From an uncultured Candidatus Saccharibacteria bacterium (lineage in GTDB: Bacteria > Patescibacteriota > Saccharimonadia > Saccharimonadales > Saccharimonadaceae): a DNA stretch of 8,511 bases. The notes under the pieces are model-generated. The model saw only the letters and a list, made by a program, of their open reading frames with translations, was not told the DNA's origin and searched no databases. The stretch spans positions 1-8,511 of the forward strand of contig CARTQV010000034.1 in assembly GCA_949070545.1 (NCBI GenBank), given 5' to 3'. Made by a program: the position numbers and the translations under genes. Below, piece by piece: positions 1-5,298 of this stretch. Position 1 is the stretch's first letter. Every line of letters starts with the position of its first letter.

Positions 1-1428
1 TAATATCTAGAAATGCGTTTATGAAAGCTGCCAAATATGGCGTGCGGAATGAACGTACGGATGACGCCAGATGCAGATGCGGTTTTTCGATAATTCGCAG
101 CCCGTCAATCATTTGCTCCCATTTTGCGTCTCTACGATATTCTTTATCGTCTAACTCAGGAGTAACGTAAACGTCCCAATTTGAGAATACATGTCGTAGA
201 GCATTAAACCATTCTGGGAGCCCTGCTTCACCGGTGTTAATCTCCTGTCCGCCGCCAACAAGGCAAACTATTACAGCCCAGCCTTCATGTCTATCCATGG
301 TACTGATTAAAAATTCAGGTTCACTGTAGCGAAAATCAGAGACGTTCTTTTTTATTTGCATGAATTTTTTGATCGTATCCTTGGTCCATGCTCGCTGAGC
401 CTCATCAAAAATGACTATTTTTTCTGGCGGTACGTTATTGTTACCTACAAATGAATCACGGTATTTATGAATAATCTGGATAAACGCCGACGTTTTTCTC
501 AAAGCAGCTTTTTTCGAAATACGACCGCTCTGCTGTTTTGATCGTTCGACCTCATCCCTTGCCAATGCCTCTTGTAGCACTTCTACGAGAGGAAGATTAC
601 CAGACAGGAAGACCGCGTGTTCGCCGTCATGCGCTCCAGCGTATTGAATGGCCAGATTTAACCCAACTAATGTTTTGCCAGCTCCGGGAACGCCAGTGAC
701 AAAACATATGGACTTCCTATTATTAGCTTTGCTATATTCAATAATCTTATTAAGCTCAGCAGTCGTATATGACAAATTTATTGCATCAGCGTCACTCCGA
801 GTGATTTCCTGAACATCATGCCCCCTATACATCGCTTGCGCTGCTTCTATAATTGTTGGCGTTGGTAAATATTCGGAGTTTTCCCACGCTGCGTAATCAA
901 AAGGGCACTCGATATCAGTATAAATAGAAGCAACTTCCTCAATAACTTGTGCTATATTATTAGCATTGCACTTTAGAGGCTCAACGATACGATCTTTGAC
1001 TGTTATTTTGTTGGTAATACCTTTCGCTTCAGTTGGAATTAAAATTGGAACTAGAAACTTATCATGACTCTCTTTTTGAAAATTTTTTAGATCAAGCGCG
1101 TAATCATAAACTTGATCATACCCTGACGAACAATACTCACAAGCTCCGCACTTAAATTCTATACAAAAACAATGTTCTTGTATAGAATGATAGCATCGAC
1201 TCTCTTGCCTATACGAGGAATAATATACTCAAAAATAATTTGACCGTCTTTATCTAAAAGCTTAAACTGGTCCTTGAGAATCGCAACTTCTTCCCTCCAA
1301 GTATTAACCTGCTGGATAGAAGTCTCATTAAATGGGCTGTTTAACTGTATCCTACCAATAATCTCATTCGTAGATTGACGACAGAAAGACTCGAATGAAG
1401 CAGAATAGTATGATCTTGGATTTCGCAT
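1..1428 (-). pseudogene. DUF2075-family SF1-type helicase/ATPase with N-terminal PD-(D/E)xK-like segment; frameshifted, and cut by the left window edge
   Basis: Reading starts at ATG 1428 and runs 89 codons to TAG at 1159-1161. The protein then continues in the -1 frame from about 1162 with no stop to position 1. Joined, it shows an N-terminal part (SFESF...QQVNTWREEVAILKDQF), then a nuclease-like core with D78 (RVDAIILYKNI) and IEFK just after the break. Next comes a P-loop GVPGAGKT (671-694), SGNLPLVEVL, a Walker B IFDEAQ (395-412), a GGGQEI motif and LHLASSVRTFRTPYL. The order and spacing fit DUF2075 proteins, DNA helicase-like ATPases often encoded near defence or mobile genes. Restoring one T in the T-run at 1165-1169 would give ...NIVFCIEFKCGACEYC. 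The break lies between the nuclease D and ExK, so without recoding or correction only an 89-residue stub is made. The next in-frame ATG is near 830. It could be a real pseudogene or a homopolymer sequencing error. Family call is confident; status is uncertain. Confidence 0.8.
1156..1188. repeat. Perfect 11-bp inverted repeat around the DUF2075 frameshift
   Basis: ATTCTATACAA at 1156-1166 is the exact reverse complement of TTGTATAGAAT at 1178-1188, with an 11-nt loop. The T-run and the premature TAG of the broken gene both fall in the loop or stem. Such hairpins are known sites of template-switch mutation; a role here is inference. Confidence 0.7.
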
Positions 1429-1475
1429 ATTTAAATAAAAACACAGATAAACTGATCGAAAAATTAGCTAGATTC

Positions 1476-1484
1476 ATTATAGCA
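1476..1484 (-). promoter_or_regulatory. Extended -10 promoter of the DUF2075 gene
   Basis: The minus strand reads TGCTATAAT, a perfect extended -10, ending 47 nt before ATG 1428. No good -35 is visible. There is no Shine-Dalgarno before the start (ATTTAAATATG). The rest of 1430-1653 holds no convincing gene, only a weak 6-bp hairpin (1610-1625). Confidence 0.6.
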
Positions 1485-1653
1485 TACAGATGAAACTTTG
1501 GCGACTAGTAAAACCCCTTGATATTATCCTTATTAAGTCTATTGGCATACGTACTATTCTTACGGAAAAGGAAACTATCCAAGCCAGAAGACATAGGACC
1601 ATAACGCAATTTTACAGGGGTAAAACAGTCGAAAACAGGCTTTATATTCTGTG

Positions 1654-1729
1654 TGGTCGGGGCGACTGGACTCGAACCAGCGACCTCACGGTCCCAAACC
1701 GTGTGCGCTACCAACTGTGCTACGCCCCG
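1654..1729 (-). tRNA. tRNA-Pro (anticodon TGG), CCA encoded
   Basis: A full cloverleaf of 76 nt folds by hand. The acceptor CGGGGCG pairs with CGCCCCG, followed by discriminator A and encoded CCA. The anticodon stem CACGG/CCGTG holds the loop TTTGGGA, giving UGG, and the T arm has TTCGAGT. The C1-G72 pair with A73 is typical of bacterial tRNA-Pro. The D stem GCAC/GCGC carries an A-C mismatch (positions 12-23). It reads CCA and, through wobble, probably other proline codons. Confidence 0.95.
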
Positions 1730-1737
1730 ATGATTCT

Positions 1738-1746
1738 ATTATAACA
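1738..1746 (-). promoter_or_regulatory. Extended -10 promoter of tRNA-Pro(TGG)
   Basis: TGTTATAAT on the minus strand ends 8 nt before the first tRNA base, so the transcript would start at or 1-2 nt before the mature 5' end. No clear -35 is visible. Confidence 0.65.
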
Positions 1747-1763
1747 TGGGAGCCCCGGAAATA

Positions 1764-2093
1764 CTAGCTCAATTTCGCTCCGCGTGTCGATTTTCGTCTC
1801 GGGTAGATCCGTTTTTCGTTCTTGTCCATTTTCCCCAGAATCACTGCTCCAAGGTCAACTCCCAAAATTTCCGCCAACCCCAGCAAATAAATTGCTACAT
1901 CCGCCAATTCCTCGCCAACCTCGCCAGTTTCCTTATTCCAGGCATCATACGCTTCCGCCACCTCTCCATACAAAAGACAGAACTCCAAGTTCAAATCTGT
2001 GACGTTAAATTTATGGGCCAGCTTGTTTTGATACGCACGTTTTTGTAGGGTCCCTAGTGCCTTCTGTATCACCTCTGTATTTTCTTCTGCCAT
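1764..2093 (-). CDS. MazG-like nucleotide pyrophosphohydrolase
   Basis: A 109-residue protein of the all-alpha NTP pyrophosphohydrolase (MazG/dimeric dUTPase) superfamily, which cleaves NTPs or dNTPs to NMP and PPi and often clears non-canonical nucleotides. The metal-binding signature is visible: E44xxE47 (YGEVAEA) followed by E62xxD65 (EELADVAIYLLGLAEILGVDL), with D80 and a KMDKNEKR segment (88-95) after it. At about 110 residues it is the size of a single-domain MazG. The start at 2093 is favoured because a -10 hexamer lies only 6 nt upstream, which suggests a leaderless mRNA. It lies downstream of tRNA-Asp but is separated from it by a terminator, so it is probably a separate unit. The exact substrate cannot be read from sequence. 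Confidence 0.85.
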   Translation of the reverse strand: MAEENTEVIQKALGTLQKRAYQNKLAHKFNVTDLNLEFCLLYGEVAEAYDAWNKETGEVGEELADVAIYLLGLAEILGVDLGAVILGKMDKNEKRIYPRRKSTRGAKLS

Positions 2094-2099
2094 ATTCTC

Positions 2100-2105
2100 A
2101 GTATA
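2100..2105 (-). promoter_or_regulatory. -10 element of the MazG-like gene, leaderless spacing
   Basis: TATACT on the minus strand is followed by six bases (GAGAAT) and then ATG 2093. A start 6-7 nt after the -10 would fall on the A of ATG. No Shine-Dalgarno could fit, which supports leaderless translation. Confidence 0.5.
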
Positions 2106-2112
2106 TCATACC

Positions 2113-2139
2113 AAAAAACAAAAAACGCCCAACCGGCGT
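2113..2139 (-). terminator. Intrinsic terminator after tRNA-Asp
   Basis: On the minus strand ACGCC pairs with GGCGT around the loop GGTTG, followed by TTTTTTGTTTTTT. It sits 11 nt past the 3' end of tRNA-Asp and directly before the MazG-like promoter, separating the two units. Confidence 0.8.
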
Positions 2140-2150
2140 CTAACTTGACC

Positions 2151-2227
2151 TGGCGGAACCGACGAGACTCGAACCCGCGACCTCCGCCGTGACAGGGCGG
2201 CGCTCTAACCAACTGAGCTACGATTCC
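2151..2227 (-). tRNA. tRNA-Asp (anticodon GTC), CCA encoded
   Basis: A 77-nt cloverleaf. Acceptor GGAATCG pairs with CGGTTCC (one G-T), followed by discriminator G and CCA. D stem is GCTC/GAGC. Anticodon stem CCGCC/GGCGG carries loop CTGTCAC (anticodon GUC). The T arm has TTCGAGT. G73 is the expected identity base for tRNA-Asp. Confidence 0.96.
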
Positions 2228-2236
2228 ACTGACGCC

Positions 2237-2265
2237 ATTATAGCGTAGAATCTCAATCTGCGCAA
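2237..2265 (-). promoter_or_regulatory. Promoter of tRNA-Asp
   Basis: TATAAT lies 9 nt before the tRNA on the minus strand, with a weak -35 TTGCGC at an exact 17-bp spacing. Confidence 0.6.
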
Positions 2266-2293
2266 GAGGAAACTTCATTTATCGAAGAAATTG

Positions 2294-2302
2294 TGATAAA
2301 AT
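2294..2302 (+). promoter_or_regulatory. Extended -10 promoter of tRNA-Pro(CGG) and the HAD gene
   Basis: TGATAAAAT ends 9 nt before the tRNA. No separate promoter is seen for the HAD gene 12 nt after the tRNA, so both are probably on one transcript. A second -10-like TATGAT lies at 2302-2307. Confidence 0.5.
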
Positions 2303-2311
2303 ATGATTATT

Positions 2312-2387
2312 CTGGGTGTGGCGCAGCTGGTAGCGCGCGCGGTTCGGGACTGCGAGGTCGTCGGTTCAAGTCCGATCACCCAGACCA
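2312..2387 (+). tRNA. tRNA-Pro (anticodon CGG), CCA encoded
   Basis: A 76-nt cloverleaf. Acceptor CTGGGTG pairs with CACCCAG, followed by A73 and CCA. D stem is GCGC/GCGC. Anticodon stem CGCGG/CTGCG holds loop TTCGGGA (anticodon CGG, reads CCG). The T arm has TTCAAGT. Its 3' end lies 12 nt from the HAD start codon. Confidence 0.96.
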
Positions 2388-2399
2388 GGAAAGGAGAAC

Positions 2400-3110
2400 A
2401 TGCTAAAAGCGGTTATTTACGATTTTGATGGCACCTTGACGCCAGAAAGCACGGCACAGTTTCAGATCCTTGAGAAAAGTGGCTTTAAGAACGGAATGGA
2501 CGACCCAAGGTTTTTTGTAGCAGTCAAAACGATGATGAAGGAGAAAAAAATCGGCTTGTATGAAGCGACAATTTGGGTGCTTCTTGATACCGTAAGATCT
2601 GCAGGATATCATCTCACGGATAAGAACATCGGATTGGGGGCGGACGAACGCGTCTATAACTCGGGCGTAGAAGAGCTGCTAATATATTTGAAAGACCACA
2701 ATATCCAAAATTATCTTCTCAGTTCAGGAGCCCAAGCTTATTTGAAACAATTAAAAATCGCACCATATTTTGAAGGGATTTATGCATCGGTTTTATCATA
2801 TGATGACAACGGTGAGGCGGATGGCATTGAGCGCGTAATGTCGGAGGAAGAGAAGGTCGTTGCGTTACAAGAAATCGCGGAGCGCGTAAACGACACGCCC
2901 GATAATTTTTCGGGTATTGTTTATATTGGCGACGGTCCCACGGATTTTGCTGCGTTGGAATATATCAAACAGCGTGGAGGCATAGCGGTTCTAGTGAACA
3001 ATAAAGACATAGATACAAAACTCACTGGCATAGTAAATCTTGTGACAACCACCGACTTCACTCAAGATGGCGAGTTGATGCAATATTTAAAACGTCTTAT
3101 CGAAACTTAA
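2400..3110 (+). CDS. HAD-superfamily phosphatase (phosphoserine phosphatase-like fold)
   Basis: A 236-residue soluble HAD hydrolase. Motif I is DFDGT at 8-12, where D8 is the expected phospho-aspartyl nucleophile and D10 the acid/base. Motif II is LLSSG (106-110), motif III is K152 in SEEEKVVAL, and motif IV is GDGPTD (177-182) with metal ligands D178 and D182. A helical cap is inserted after motif I (about 15-85), as in C1-type enzymes of the SerB/MtnX kind. The substrate is unknown: a small phospho-metabolite is likely, and SerB identity is not supported by sequence alone. AAAGGAG at 2390-2396 sits just after the tRNA-Pro CCA and 3 nt before ATG, a rather tight spacing. The gene ends in tandem stops (TAATGA) and converges with the membrane-protein gene. 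Confidence 0.85.
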   Translation: MLKAVIYDFDGTLTPESTAQFQILEKSGFKNGMDDPRFFVAVKTMMKEKKIGLYEATIWVLLDTVRSAGYHLTDKNIGLGADERVYNSGVEELLIYLKDHNIQNYLLSSGAQAYLKQLKIAPYFEGIYASVLSYDDNGEADGIERVMSEEEKVVALQEIAERVNDTPDNFSGIVYIGDGPTDFAALEYIKQRGGIAVLVNNKDIDTKLTGIVNLVTTTDFTQDGELMQYLKRLIET

Positions 3111-3141
3111 TGAATCCCTAGATTGTGTTTGGCTAGAAATA

Positions 3142-3825
3142 TCATCTTTCTGCAAGCTTATGCTCATATTTCTCAAAATGAACATAAATATACGCCAGAT
3201 CTTGCACTAGGCTCGTATCAATTTTGTTATGCGATCTAGAAATACCCGCTAGAATCAGTTTAGCCAGAATAAAGGGCGTTAAGATAATTAATGCTACCGC
3301 AACTGACGGCGCGAAAACCGCAAATAGCTTGTGTAAACTTATTGTATTTATCGAATTGTCATAAGTAATAATCACAATCGATGACAGCGCAATCACGGTT
3401 GTGAAAATCCATTCTGAAAGATTTGGTCGCGAATTGACTGGCAGACGAGACTGAAAATAGTCCAAAGTTAATTTTATATCTGATTTTGTTCGTAAATTAT
3501 GGTGTTTCAAATCTGTAACTAGTTTATCAATCCGTCGCGAGTCATCAATCCTAAAATATGCTGTCATTTTTGTCGACAGACTTTTGCTTTGCCTCACTGA
3601 TTCCATAGTTTTATGTGCATGTCGATACTCCTTTAGGAAAAATATCACAGCAGAAACAATAAACAACAACAGTGCACAACCATAAACCAGCCAGCGATGT
3701 TTCCTAAGTATCAAATCCAGCATAATCGCAACTAGGATAATTGCGAGCGCCCGTGGCCAATAATACGTCACAAAACGTTTCCCCTGCAAGTCTTTTTTGT
3801 ATTCTCTTTCAATATCGTCAAACAT
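3142..3825 (-). CDS. Orphan integral membrane protein, four predicted TM segments
   Basis: A 227-residue protein I do not recognise. Hydrophobic stretches at about 23-40, 45-65, 138-155 and 167-193 suggest two TM hairpins. Between them lies a basic, hydrophilic cytoplasmic-type loop (66-137) with KSLSTKMTAYFRIDDSRR and DLKHHNLRTKSD. There is no signal peptide, catalytic motif or lipobox. The N-terminus is charged (MFDDIEREYKKDLQGKR) and the C-terminus is short and hydrophilic, so both ends are probably cytoplasmic. It stands alone, convergent with the HAD gene (31-bp gap) and divergent from tRNA-Pro(GGG). The -10 hexamer ends 9 nt before ATG, leaving room for only a few leader bases. It ends in TGA, with TAG soon after in the same frame. 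Function unknown. Confidence 0.75.
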   Translation of the reverse strand: MFDDIEREYKKDLQGKRFVTYYWPRALAIILVAIMLDLILRKHRWLVYGCALLLFIVSAVIFFLKEYRHAHKTMESVRQSKSLSTKMTAYFRIDDSRRIDKLVTDLKHHNLRTKSDIKLTLDYFQSRLPVNSRPNLSEWIFTTVIALSSIVIITYDNSINTISLHKLFAVFAPSVAVALIILTPFILAKLILAGISRSHNKIDTSLVQDLAYIYVHFEKYEHKLAER

Positions 3826-3834
3826 CTTATCCAG

Positions 3835-3861
3835 ATTATACCATGTTTGTCGTGTTATAAT
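3835..3861. promoter_or_regulatory. Back-to-back extended -10 promoters for the membrane-protein gene (-) and tRNA-Pro(GGG) (+)
   Basis: The minus strand reads TGGTATAAT (3843 to 3835) and the plus strand reads TGTTATAAT (3853-3861). The two hexamers are only 15 bp apart and point in opposite directions, so each occupies the -35 region of the other. Both units should compete for polymerase. Confidence 0.65.
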
Positions 3862-3873
3862 GACCTTAGGTTA

Positions 3874-3948
3874 CGGGGCTTGGCGCAGTGGTAGCGCGCA
3901 CGCCTGGGGGGCGTGAGGTCGCCAGTTCGATCCTGGTAGCCCCGACCA
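3874..3948 (+). tRNA. tRNA-Pro (anticodon GGG), CCA encoded
   Basis: A 75-nt cloverleaf. Acceptor CGGGGCT pairs with AGCCCCG, followed by A73 and CCA. D stem is GCGC/GCGC. Anticodon stem CACGC/GCGTG carries loop CTGGGGG (anticodon GGG, reads CCC and CCU). The T arm has TTCGATC. Bases 32 and 38 are C and G, so they could pair and tighten the loop, which is unusual. It completes the proline isoacceptor set with the two genes upstream. Confidence 0.95.
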
Positions 3949-3959
3949 CGAACAAAGTA

Positions 3960-3965
3960 TAAAAT
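3960..3965 (+). promoter_or_regulatory. Possible leaderless -10 for the alkyltransferase gene
   Basis: TAAAAT ends 6 nt before ATG 3972, with no Shine-Dalgarno in between. The same spacing is seen before the MazG-like and PepE-like genes. Read-through from tRNA-Pro(GGG), 23 nt upstream, is the alternative. Confidence 0.35.
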
Positions 3966-3971
3966 CCATCG

Positions 3972-4508
3972 ATGAAACATTACACAAGTTATTACGATTC
4001 TCCTGTTGGCGAAATGCTACTCGTTGCTGATGACATTGGTGCAGTGGGGTTGTGGTTCCGAGACGAAAAATATTATGCTTGTTGTTTGAACGATGACCAC
4101 GAGCCGCGTGAAACGCCGATTATCAAAGAATTGAAGTGCTGGCTCGACAGCTATTTTCAGGGGAAAAAGCCAGATTCCGAGCCACCACTCCACATGATCG
4201 GCACGCCATTCCAAATTGAAGTTTGGAACATTTTGCGCAAAATACCATACGGAACTACTACGACTTACAAAGAAATTGCCAAGGAGATCGCCAAAAAGCG
4301 GGGGTTGGCCAGAATATCTGCGCAGGCGGTCGGCACTGCAGTGGGGAAGAACAACATCATCCTCATCGTCCCTTGCCATAGAGTTGTTGCAACAAACAAC
4401 AGTCTCGCAGGCTACGCAGGTGGAATCGACAGGAAAATTACTTTTTTAAAACTCGAAGGAGCTTTCAAAGACGAATATTTTGTCCCGAAGCACAGTACAG
4501 CATCTTAG
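3972..4508 (+). CDS. ogt: O6-alkylguanine-DNA alkyltransferase (methylated-DNA--protein-cysteine methyltransferase)
   Basis: A 178-residue suicide DNA-repair protein that moves an alkyl group from O6-alkylguanine to its own cysteine. The active site IVPCHRVV is at 132-139, with acceptor C135 and H136. N127 or N128 in GKNNI is the hinge-type asparagine, and GYAGGIDRKITFLKLEG follows the active site as expected. The N-terminal domain (1-75) matches the Ogt/Ada-C ribonuclease H-like part (YDSPVGEMLLVADD...GLWF). The winged-helix segment FQIEVWNILRKIPYGTTTTY is at 80-99. The usual arginine finger (ARAVG) is replaced by glutamine (AQAVG, Q118), as in some bacterial members. It follows tRNA-Pro(GGG) by 23 nt and has no Shine-Dalgarno. 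Its end lies 8 bp from the stop of the convergent peptidase gene, with no terminator between. Confidence 0.93.
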   Translation: MKHYTSYYDSPVGEMLLVADDIGAVGLWFRDEKYYACCLNDDHEPRETPIIKELKCWLDSYFQGKKPDSEPPLHMIGTPFQIEVWNILRKIPYGTTTTYKEIAKEIAKKRGLARISAQAVGTAVGKNNIILIVPCHRVVATNNSLAGYAGGIDRKITFLKLEGAFKDEYFVPKHSTAS

Positions 4509-4516
4509 AGAATCGC

Positions 4517-5179
4517 CTAAGCTTCCCAAATCTGGAATTTATCGCCTTCGACGTAAACCAATTGATTATCATTCAAACAAATAATTGGCTGAGAAATGCT
4601 GAAGAACTCTTCAATATTCTCACGCATTTTTTCAAGATATTTCTCGCGGTTGCGTTCACGATTCCAGTGCGGTTTGAACAGAAAATTGACTAGCCCCATG
4701 CCATTATAATTTTGCAAGTTGCCCATTGCCTTATCAGTACTAATATATTTATGCGGCATCGTATCGCCACAGGCCACAATCGACCCTGCACTCTCGCCAA
4801 TATATGGCACGCCTCGTACCAGTGCTTCTTTCACAAGTTTTTCGAAATTACACTTCTGCATTTGTTCTAACAAAAAGAAATTGTTTCCACCTTGCACAAA
4901 GATCACATCCGCATCCTCAATCTCAGTGGCCACTTCATTCTCAGTTTTTCCTTCAATATCAATGTCATGCACCGTGTAGCCACGATTTTTCAAGATTTCG
5001 CGCCCATCGTCAATCCAGCTTCTCTGGTCTTCTGGGTGCAAGTTGCCCGCCGTGATGACATAAGCAATCGTAATCTCTTTGGGGGCTTTTCCGAGATAGC
5101 TTTCAATACTATTGAGAATTAGCTCAGACACCCCAGGGTGTCGAAAACTCGATGCTAGATAAATTCGGCGGTTATCCAT
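4517..5179 (-). CDS. S51-family serine peptidase (PepE / cyanophycinase superfamily)
   Basis: A 220-residue cytoplasmic protein with the class-I glutamine-amidotransferase-like fold of family S51. The nucleophile elbow is GESAG with S130. FVQGGNNFFLL (94-104) is the GG-N oxyanion segment, and FKPHW with H171 supplies the catalytic histidine. The length is close to alpha-aspartyl dipeptidase PepE (about 230). It is probably an Asp-X dipeptidase or related small-peptide hydrolase; the substrate cannot be fixed from sequence. The start at 5179 is favoured because an extended -10 (TGATAGAAT) ends 6 nt upstream, implying a leaderless message. It diverges from ftsH, and its end almost touches the alkyltransferase gene. 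Confidence 0.85.
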   Translation of the reverse strand: MDNRRIYLASSFRHPGVSELILNSIESYLGKAPKEITIAYVITAGNLHPEDQRSWIDDGREILKNRGYTVHDIDIEGKTENEVATEIEDADVIFVQGGNNFFLLEQMQKCNFEKLVKEALVRGVPYIGESAGSIVACGDTMPHKYISTDKAMGNLQNYNGMGLVNFLFKPHWNRERNREKYLEKMRENIEEFFSISQPIICLNDNQLVYVEGDKFQIWEA

Positions 5180-5185
5180 ATCCCC

Positions 5186-5194
5186 ATTCTATCA
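5186..5194 (-). promoter_or_regulatory. Extended -10 of the PepE-like gene, leaderless spacing
   Basis: TGATAGAAT on the minus strand is followed by GGGGAT and then ATG. The six-base gap places the transcription start at or next to the start codon. Confidence 0.55.
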
Positions 5195-5216
5195 TATCTT
5201 GTCAGGATTTCTAAGT

Positions 5217-5245
5217 TTGACCCCGTCCTTATTCAGTGATAAAAT
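5217..5245 (+). promoter_or_regulatory. ftsH promoter
   Basis: TTGACC (5217-5222), an exact 17-bp spacer and TAAAAT (5240-5245), with an extended TG at 5237-5238. It is the best housekeeping-sigma match in the window. The predicted start near 5252 leaves a leader of about 47 nt, the longest 5' UTR of any separately transcribed gene in the intact ftsH-to-tRNA stretch. Confidence 0.8.
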
Positions 5246-5264
5246 ACCCTTATTAAGAGTTGAT

Positions 5265-5279
5265 TTATCAAGTTGATAA
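5265..5279. repeat. 15-bp palindrome in the ftsH 5' UTR
   Basis: TTATCAA-G-TTGATAA is a perfect 7+1+7 palindrome just downstream of the predicted start site. A second overlapping pairing, TTGAT-TT-ATCAA (5260-5271), is possible. It could be an operator or an RNA hairpin above the ribosome-binding site. No regulator is visible nearby. Confidence 0.5.
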
Positions 5280-5287
5280 CCATTACC

Positions 5288-5296
5288 TAAGGAGGT
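5288..5296 (+). promoter_or_regulatory. Shine-Dalgarno of ftsH; decides the start codon
   Basis: TAAGGAGGT lies just upstream of ATG 5299 with the last T 2 nt from it. It excludes the in-frame TTG at 5260, which is upstream of this site and has no ribosome-binding site of its own. Confidence 0.8.
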
Positions 5297-5298
5297 CT

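Noticed and set aside
1159..1170. Programmed -1 ribosomal frameshift in the DUF2075 gene
   Set aside because: The T-run does not form a canonical X XXY YYZ slippery site in the starting frame. A one-base error or mutation is simpler, though the nearby hairpin keeps it from being fully excluded.
1610..1625. Hairpin TTTTAC/GTAAAA as terminator of tRNA-Pro(TGG)
   Set aside because: The stem is short and AT-rich and no T-run follows it on the minus strand.
1490..2048. Open frames across the tRNA-Pro gene and opposite the MazG-like gene
   Set aside because: They translate tRNA sequence (for example GDWTRTSDLTVPNRV and its antisense) or the reverse strand of a real gene, and have no ribosome-binding site.
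5260..5298. Longer FtsH starting at TTG 5260
   Set aside because: The strong Shine-Dalgarno at 5288-5296 sits just before ATG 5299, and the extra codons lie over the palindrome and the ribosome-binding site.
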